Shown: positions 7,484 to 12,011 of the stretch, piece after piece | Position numbering within the stretch: the stretch's first letter is position 1 | How the letters are laid out: every line of letters starts with the position of its first letter | Source of the DNA: Paludibacter sp. | Lineage (GTDB): Bacteria > Bacteroidota > Bacteroidia > Bacteroidales > Paludibacteraceae | DNA: 12,011 nt | Direction: 5' to 3' | Assembly: GCA_024709185.1 (NCBI GenBank) | Contig: JANJXE010000192.1 | Coordinates: 1 to 12,011, forward strand | Program-made: the position numbers and the translations under genes | Notes under the pieces: generated by a model | What the model saw: the letters and a program-made list of their open reading frames with translations, nothing else | Told to the model about the DNA's origin: nothing | Databases searched by the model: none

Positions 7484-7966
7484 ATGAAACAGAACTCACT
7501 TAAATATCAGTTTACCGCTTTGCTTGCAGCGCTCTATTTTATAGTTGCAGGTATTGGTCACAATGTTGTAGACTACTGCTGCAACAGTTGTGAAACTGTT
7601 GGCATTGAGTTTATTGCACATCATTCCTGTAGTGAAGCACATCATGCCGATTCTTCAAAAAGCAATGACAATCATGTCCACGATACATGCTGTTCTACAG
7701 ACTTTTCTACCAGCAATACCGTAAACGCATGTCCGATCGAAGGTAAATGTGAACTTACCCGCTTTCAACTCGATACCTTTTATTCGCTGACGACTGCTAT
7801 ACAGCTTCAGGTCCCTGTACTTGAGATTGATTCTGCAGAGCTGCCTTTTATCAGCTTCTCTTATTGTAATTATCTTGCTGAAAAAATTCTTTATTATCCT
7901 CCTCCGGAATCGGATGTTCTTTCCGGACGATCAATTCTTTCCCTTAAATCCGTTCTTGTAATTTAA
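7484..7966 (+). CDS. Small exported Cys/His-rich protein, HYC_CC_PP-like
   Basis: I chose the ATG at 7484 (160 residues) over an in-frame ATG at 7436, because MKQNSLKY followed by a hydrophobic run at 10-25 makes a normal signal peptide or anchor and a -7 box lies between the two. The mature part has 9 Cys and 7 His, with DYCC at 30-33, a His/Ser/Asp-rich stretch at 46-66, CC at 69-70, and near the C-terminus YYPPP at 137-141 before an aliphatic end (SVLVI). This order (a YC motif, a CC pair, a PP motif, a hydrophobic end) resembles the small Bacteroidetes proteins named HYC_CC_PP, often found upstream of metal-linked TonB receptors. The role is unknown; metal binding is inferred from the Cys/His content and from the receptor and HMA genes downstream. 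The match is by eye, with D instead of H before the YC. Confidence 0.7.
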   Translation: MKQNSLKYQFTALLAALYFIVAGIGHNVVDYCCNSCETVGIEFIAHHSCSEAHHADSSKSNDNHVHDTCCSTDFSTSNTVNACPIEGKCELTRFQLDTFYSLTTAIQLQVPVLEIDSAELPFISFSYCNYLAEKILYYPPPESDVLSGRSILSLKSVLVI

Positions 7967-7984
7967 TTGACAGAAATACATTTA

Positions 7985-8013
7985 TAACCTGTAGTTCATT
8001 AGACTTCAGGTTA
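7985..8013. promoter_or_regulatory. 29-bp dyad before the receptor gene, operator or RNA hairpin
   Basis: TAACCTG (7985-7991) and CAGGTTA (8007-8013) form a perfect 7-bp inverted repeat. Inside it, AGT and ACT add three more pairs after one T/T mismatch. It starts 19 bp after the stop of the upstream gene and ends 48 bp before the receptor ATG at 8062. No T run follows, so it does not look like an intrinsic terminator. It may be a binding site for a regulator or an RNA hairpin at the 3' end of the upstream message. Confidence 0.35.
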
Positions 8014-8061
8014 CTTGCTATGCAAATTACAATGTGTTTTATCAATTATAATTACATAATT

Positions 8062-10245
8062 ATGCGATATTTGATCTTATTTCAACTTTTATTTTTATCA
8101 ACCTGTTTTTTTGCTGCAGGTGTCAAAGGAAAAGTAACCGACACTAAGGGTGAACCTATACCTGGTGTCAATATTTACTGGATAAATTCTGGTACCGGAA
8201 CTGTTTCCAATCAAAATGGAGAGTTTACACTGGAACACCGCGATAATTCCGGCAAACTAGTATTCAGTAATGTGGCTTTCCGGAAAGATACAGTACATGT
8301 ACTGCCTGATCAACAGCTGGTTAATCTGGCCCTGAAGGAAGTAATAGAATTGCAGGAATTACAGGTAGTGAAAACTGCCCCGGGAACGTTTAAATCGCGT
8401 TTTACAGCTTTACAAACCGAACGTATTACTGCACATGAACTAACTAAAGCGGCCTGTTGTAATCTATCCGAGAGTTTTGAGACCAATCCGTCGGTTGACG
8501 TTGCATATAGCGATGCAGCAACCGGTGCTAAGCAAATAAAAATGCTGGGTCTTTCGGGCTCCTATGTTCAAATGCTTACCGAAAATATTCCGAACTTACG
8601 GGGAATTTCTTCCTTGTATGGGATGAGTTTTATTCCGGGTCCCTGGATTGAAAGTATTTCGGTTTCCAAAGGGACCAGCTCGGTTCGAAATGGTTATGAG
8701 GCCTTAACGGGTCAGATTAATGTGGAATACAAAAAACCACATTTGAGTGAAATCCTCTATGCGAATGTATTTGCCAGTGATGCCGGTCGGTTGGAAGCCA
8801 ATGTCACTTCAGGTATTCGCTTAACTGAAAATTTGTCAACCGGAATTATGCTTCACGCTTCAGATGAGTTGATGATGATGGACGACAATGGGGACGGTTA
8901 CATGGATATACCGAAAATTCAACAACGTAACATCCTGAACCGGTGGTTTTTTAATAATGGAGATTATACTTTTCAGGTTTTTGTAAAGGCCTTGTCGGAG
9001 AAAAGAACCGGTGGAACGATGGATCAGCGGTATAAGATTGGCATAGAAACAGAGCGATACGAGTTTTTTCTGAAAAACGGCTATGTATTTGACCATGCAA
9101 ATGAAACCAGTCTGGGGTGGATTGTCAGTGGATCTCTTCACAATCAGAACGGAATGTTTGGAAGGCGAATGTACAAAGGTCAACAGGACAATATCTACAG
9201 CAATTTGATTTTTGAAACGACGGTGGCCGATCATCATAAAATATCGACCGGTTTAAATATTAACTACGATTCGTTTGATGAAGTTTTGGTGCAGGATATG
9301 GCTTCAAGTATGGTAAATCCGAATTATAAAGCAAAGGAATTAGTTACCGGTGCATTTGCTGAATATTCACTACATTTACACGAAAAATTCATTGGTATGG
9401 CGGGTATTCGTGCCGATTATTCTTCACAATACGGGATGTTTGTGACACCCCGCCTGCATTTGAAATATACCCCCTGGAAAGCGTTACAACTGCGGACAAC
9501 GGTTGGCAAGGCTTATCGTTCACCGCGCATGCTGGCCGAAAATAATAATTACCTGGCCAGTAACCGTCGGTTTGTAATTGCAGAAAACCTTCCTTTGGAG
9601 GAGGCCTGGAATTATGGTTTCAGTGTACAGTCGTATATTCCTCTGTTTGGTCGGGAACTGAGTTTAACGGGAGAATGGTACTATACTGATTTTCAAAAAC
9701 AGGTAGTGATCGATGTGGATCAGGATGTTCATAAAGTGCTTTTTTATGCACTAAATGGACAATCGTATGCTCATAGTATTCAGGTTGAAGCTACTATGGA
9801 AGTGGTGAAAGGTCTTAGTGTTACACTAGCACACAGGGTGAACGATGTGAAGACGACTATTAATGGCGAACTTCGTGAAAAGCCGCTAACCAGCAGGTAC
9901 AAAGGTCTGGCTACTGCTTCCTATACCACGCCACTTAAAAAATGGCAGTTTGATTTCACAACGCAGTTCAACGGAGGAGGGCGTTTGCCTGATCCGGATG
10001 AAGTTAATCCACTTTGGAATAGGGAGTTTGGTGATTATACAATTATTAATTCACAACTAACAAAATATTTCCGTACCTGGTCGGTGTATGCAGGAGTTGA
10101 AAACCTTACCGGCTTTGTGCAGGAGAATCCCATTATTGATGTTGCTAATCCCTTTTCGGTCGATTTTGATGCTACGAACATTTGGGGACCGACACACGGT
10201 CGAAAATTTTACGTAGGTTTTCGTTGGTCGTGGGATCGCAACTGA
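8062..10245 (+). CDS. TonB-dependent outer-membrane receptor, metal-linked type
   Basis: With the ATG at 8062 the protein has 727 residues. That start is preferred over the in-frame ATG at 8020 because it is directly followed by a clean signal peptide (MRYLILFQLLFLSTCFFAAG, residues 1-20). Next come a carboxypeptidase-regulatory-like beta domain at about 20-85 (VKGKVTDTKGEPIPGVNIYW), a plug domain at about 95-220 and a 22-strand-type barrel to the C-terminus, which ends in aromatic FRWSW then DRN. The plug region begins with a Cys-Cys pair at 132-133 in AACCNLSESFETNPSVDV, a pattern seen in Bacteroidetes receptors found beside HMA proteins. Such receptors use the TonB system to import scarce ligands across the outer membrane; the ligand here is inferred to be a metal or metal complex from the neighbours. 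A separate SusD partner is absent, so this is not a sugar-uptake pair. Confidence 0.9.
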   Translation: MRYLILFQLLFLSTCFFAAGVKGKVTDTKGEPIPGVNIYWINSGTGTVSNQNGEFTLEHRDNSGKLVFSNVAFRKDTVHVLPDQQLVNLALKEVIELQELQVVKTAPGTFKSRFTALQTERITAHELTKAACCNLSESFETNPSVDVAYSDAATGAKQIKMLGLSGSYVQMLTENIPNLRGISSLYGMSFIPGPWIESISVSKGTSSVRNGYEALTGQINVEYKKPHLSEILYANVFASDAGRLEANVTSGIRLTENLSTGIMLHASDELMMMDDNGDGYMDIPKIQQRNILNRWFFNNGDYTFQVFVKALSEKRTGGTMDQRYKIGIETERYEFFLKNGYVFDHANETSLGWIVSGSLHNQNGMFGRRMYKGQQDNIYSNLIFETTVADHHKISTGLNINYDSFDEVLVQDMASSMVNPNYKAKELVTGAFAEYSLHLHEKFIGMAGIRADYSSQYGMFVTPRLHLKYTPWKALQLRTTVGKAYRSPRMLAENNNYLASNRRFVIAENLPLEEAWNYGFSVQSYIPLFGRELSLTGEWYYTDFQKQVVIDVDQDVHKVLFYALNGQSYAHSIQVEATMEVVKGLSVTLAHRVNDVKTTINGELREKPLTSRYKGLATASYTTPLKKWQFDFTTQFNGGGRLPDPDEVNPLWNREFGDYTIINSQLTKYFRTWSVYAGVENLTGFVQENPIIDVANPFSVDFDATNIWGPTHGRKFYVGFRWSWDRN

Positions 10246-10307
10246 ACAAAATAGTCTCTTTTTACATTTATATATATTGAATCAATTAAACAATTAGTTA
10301 TTTTTTT

Positions 10308-10985
10308 ATGAAAACAAAACAGATTTTTTCGCTCATGCTGACGGTAGTAATTTTAACATCGTCGATGGTTGTTGCTCAAACCAAATCGGGTAACGAAAAA
10401 GTAGTATTTGATGTAAACATGCATTGCGGTTCATGTCAACAGAAAATTGAAAAAAACATCGCCTTTGAGAAAGGTGTTAAGGCGATGGAAGTCAGCCTTG
10501 AAAATAAAACAGTATCTTTGACTTACGACGCATCAAAAACATCACCAGAGAAGCTTCAGGCTTCATTAGTGAAATTAGGTTACATCGCATCTGTAAAAGC
10601 AGCTAAAGCATGTTCCGGAGAAGTAGCTAAAGCGGGTTGCAAGGATTCAGGATGCAAGGACAAAACCATAACCGACGGTAAAAAAGAATGCTGCAAGGAC
10701 AAAGCTGCAGCCGGATGTAAAGATTCGGGTTGCAAAGACAAAGCAGCTGAAGGTTGCAAAGATAAAGCCCTGACAGATGGCAAAAAAGGATGCTGCACTG
10801 ACAAAGCTGCCGCTGGTTGCAAAGATAAAACAGCTGCATGTTGCAAGGATTCTGGATGCAAGGATAAAGCTGCCGCTGGTTGCAAAGATTCAGGATGCAA
10901 GGATAAAGCTGCCGCTACCGGTTGCCCAACCAAAACTGCTGAAGCTGTAAAAACCGAAGGCTGTACTGCCAAAAAAGCTGCTTAA
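10308..10985 (+). CDS. Exported HMA-domain metal-binding protein with Cys-rich repeat tail
   Basis: The protein has 225 residues in three parts. Residues 1-24 are a signal peptide (cut near VVAQ-T). Residues 30-98 are an HMA (heavy-metal-associated) domain with the metal site MHCGSC, Cys40 and Cys43, in a ferredoxin-like beta-alpha-beta pattern. Residues 102-225 are a low-complexity tail of Cys, Lys, Asp, Ala and Gly with 18 Cys and no His. The tail repeats GCKDSGCKDK at 110-119, 136-145 and 191-200, with a variant at 178-187, and a larger 34-residue unit at 121-154 and 155-188. HMA domains hold Cu(I) or other soft metals; the tail is like a metallothionein in composition, so periplasmic metal storage or buffering is a fair inference. 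It follows the receptor gene after 62 bp and precedes the GSCFA gene by 9 bp. There is no P-type ATPase, so the HMA domain is free-standing. Confidence 0.88.
   Translation: MKTKQIFSLMLTVVILTSSMVVAQTKSGNEKVVFDVNMHCGSCQQKIEKNIAFEKGVKAMEVSLENKTVSLTYDASKTSPEKLQASLVKLGYIASVKAAKACSGEVAKAGCKDSGCKDKTITDGKKECCKDKAAAGCKDSGCKDKAAEGCKDKALTDGKKGCCTDKAAAGCKDKTAACCKDSGCKDKAAAGCKDSGCKDKAAATGCPTKTAEAVKTEGCTAKKAA
10668..10871 (+). repeat. 102-bp tandem repeat pair within the Cys-rich tail
   Basis: Two in-frame units, 10668-10769 and 10770-10871, encode residues 121-154 and 155-188. In the first 19 codons of each, 9 codons are identical, 7 differ silently and 3 change the residue. All Cys in that block are kept. 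The second halves are less alike. Confidence 0.65.
10854..10916 (+). repeat. Perfect 24-bp direct repeat in the Cys-rich tail
   Basis: The same 24 bp occur at 10854-10877 and 10893-10916, 39 bp apart and in frame, encoding GCKDKAAA. Identity at the DNA level suggests a recent duplication or gene conversion, on top of the older 102-bp unit. Confidence 0.85.
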
Positions 10986-10994
10986 TCAATCAAA

Positions 10995-11942
10995 ATGGAC
11001 ACATCGTTTACCACTAAAGTAACGATTACTCCTCTTAAAGAGCCCATGGGATATCCGGATAACTGGTTATCACTGGGCTCTTGTTTTGCTGATAATATTG
11101 GTGGAAAATTAAGGAATGCCGGCTTTATGACCTGCCTCAATCCTTTTGGAGTTTTATTTAATCCGATCTCTATCGCTACATCTCTTCAAACAATAATGGA
11201 TTACATCCCAATTGCAGAAGATGAGTTGTTCCAACTGGGTTCTCTCTGGAATCATTTTCAATTCAGCAATCTTTATTCAGGAGTTGATCGGAGTGCTACC
11301 TTACAGGCCATGAATAAGCAATTGGAGGAGGCATCATCTTTTTTCAATACAACCAATGTGCTGATGCTCACTTTTGGAACAGCCTGGGTGTACGAGTATA
11401 ATAAGACTGGAGAAGTAGTATCAAATTGCCATAAATTGCCGGCAAATGCTTTTCGTCGACGCAGGCTTTCAGTAAACGAAATTGTTAGATCTTACACAGA
11501 TCTCTTGCAAAAACTTCCTGAGCGAATACGCATCATTATGACAGTCAGTCCGGTACGGCACTGGAAAGATGGTGCACATGAAAATACAGTTAGTAAAAGC
11601 ACACTTCATCTGGCCATAGAGGAATTAATTGCCAGGTATCCTGACTCAATTGTTTATTTTCCAGCTTACGAACTGGTAATTGATGAATTAAGGGATTATC
11701 GCTTTTACAACGACGACTTGGTTCATCCCACGTTAAAAGCAGTGGAATACGTTTGGAATGCATTTAAAATATGGGCATTTTCCAGTGAGACACGTTCTGT
11801 TATCTCGAAAGTGGAACAATTCAGGAATATGGAAAATCATCGTTCCATCCATCCTGAATCTACGGAACATCAGGAATTTAAGAAAAAAACAGAGGATATT
11901 CGATACCAACTCATCCAACAATACCCCGGATTAAAGTTATAA
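10995..11942 (+). CDS. GSCFA domain protein (SGNH/GDSL-hydrolase-like)
   Basis: The protein has 315 residues and no signal peptide, so it is probably cytosolic. The naming motif GSCFA is at 28-32, with Ser29 in the position of an SGNH nucleophile. Further conserved blocks are TFGTAW at 126-131, TVSPVRHW at 183-190 and DLVHP at 241-245, where D241 and H244 match the C-terminal Asp-x-x-His of SGNH hydrolases. This supports an esterase or acyl-hydrolase type reaction, but no substrate is known to me. The start is 9 bp after the stop of the HMA gene, so it is likely on the same transcript, although nothing in the protein itself points to metals. It is followed at once by a strong terminator, making it the last gene of the run. 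Confidence 0.9.
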   Translation: MDTSFTTKVTITPLKEPMGYPDNWLSLGSCFADNIGGKLRNAGFMTCLNPFGVLFNPISIATSLQTIMDYIPIAEDELFQLGSLWNHFQFSNLYSGVDRSATLQAMNKQLEEASSFFNTTNVLMLTFGTAWVYEYNKTGEVVSNCHKLPANAFRRRRLSVNEIVRSYTDLLQKLPERIRIIMTVSPVRHWKDGAHENTVSKSTLHLAIEELIARYPDSIVYFPAYELVIDELRDYRFYNDDLVHPTLKAVEYVWNAFKIWAFSSETRSVISKVEQFRNMENHRSIHPESTEHQEFKKKTEDIRYQLIQQYPGLKL

Positions 11943-11979
11943 AAAAACCTCTTGCAACTACGCAGGAGGTTTTTTTTTT
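11941..11979 (+). terminator. Strong intrinsic terminator after the GSCFA gene
   Basis: CCTCTTGC (11948-11955) pairs with GCAGGAGG (11962-11969) over 8 bp, including one G-T pair, around a 6-nt loop (AACTAC). An A run precedes the stem and a run of ten T follows (11970-11979). The A tract overlaps the stop codon at 11940-11942. The symmetric A/T flanks could let it act in both directions. Confidence 0.92.
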
Positions 11980-12011
11980 AGAAAAGATGTTTCCGTTAAT
12001 CAAGAACAATG

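Noticed and set aside
8020..8061. In-frame upstream ATG giving a 14-residue longer receptor
   Set aside because: The extra residues precede a clean signal peptide that starts at the ATG at 8062 and would spoil it.
7977..10272. The 10-bp word TACATTTATA before both the receptor gene (7977-7986) and the HMA gene (10263-10272)
   Set aside because: It is AT-rich and short, falls at different distances from the two starts (75 and 35 bp), and differs from the -7 consensus at the last base; chance is enough.
10580..10972. Long antisense open frame (130 codons) rich in Leu, Ser, Gln and Pro opposite the Cys-rich tail
   Set aside because: It is produced by the repeated codons of the HMA protein tail read backwards; it has no signal peptide or domain, and the sense gene is clearly real.
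11987..12011. ATG at 11987 opening a frame (MFPLIKNN) to the right edge, and another ATG at 12009
   Set aside because: Only eight codons are visible, too few to support a gene, though a new gene after the terminator would be natural.

Overview
The window looks like a chromosomal piece of a Bacteroidetes (Bacteroidota) genome, probably a Bacteroidales relative. The clues are the families present (DUF4890, DUF4861, GSCFA, a TonB-dependent receptor with an N-terminal carboxypeptidase-regulatory-like domain, an HYC_CC_PP-like small protein), the lack of Shine-Dalgarno sequences before start codons, and a textbook Bacteroidetes promoter (TTTG - 19 nt - TAnnTTTG) in front of a tRNA gene. I see no insertion sequence, integrase, CRISPR array or phage gene. 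Genus and species cannot be told from this sequence.

Layout, left to right. (1) 1-473, minus: the N-terminal part of a membrane sensor protein, probably a histidine kinase, running off the left edge. Divergent from it at 582-1076 is a small exported, Met-rich, helical protein of DUF4890/Spy-like type. (2) 1217-3055, plus: an exported Ntn-hydrolase of the gamma-glutamyltransferase family in which the nucleophile Thr is present but most glutamate-recognition residues appear replaced. (3) 3060-5229, minus: a DUF4861 exported protein followed by a DUF368 (PopT-like) membrane transporter; the transporter converges on the GGT-like gene with only 4 bp between stop codons. (4) 5253-7355, minus: a DUF3298-type membrane-anchored protein, purC (purine synthesis), then tRNA-Ser(UGA) with its own promoter and a strong terminator hairpin.

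(5) 7484-11942, plus: the most interesting part, a probable metal-handling cluster. It holds a Cys/His-rich small exported protein (HYC_CC_PP-like), a TonB-dependent outer-membrane receptor with a Cys-Cys pair in its plug region, and an exported HMA-domain protein whose C-terminal half is a Cys-rich repeat tail (18 Cys in 124 residues). A GSCFA protein follows after 9 bp, and the run ends in a strong intrinsic terminator at 11941-11979. Inferred logic: the receptor moves a metal or metal complex across the outer membrane, the HMA domain binds metal in the periplasm, and the Cys-rich tail stores or buffers it. Two dyad sequences, one upstream of the cluster (7402-7416) and one before the receptor gene (7985-8013), are candidate control sites. 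The receptor/HMA pairing is familiar in Bacteroidetes; the metallothionein-like tail on the HMA protein is what I would look at first.
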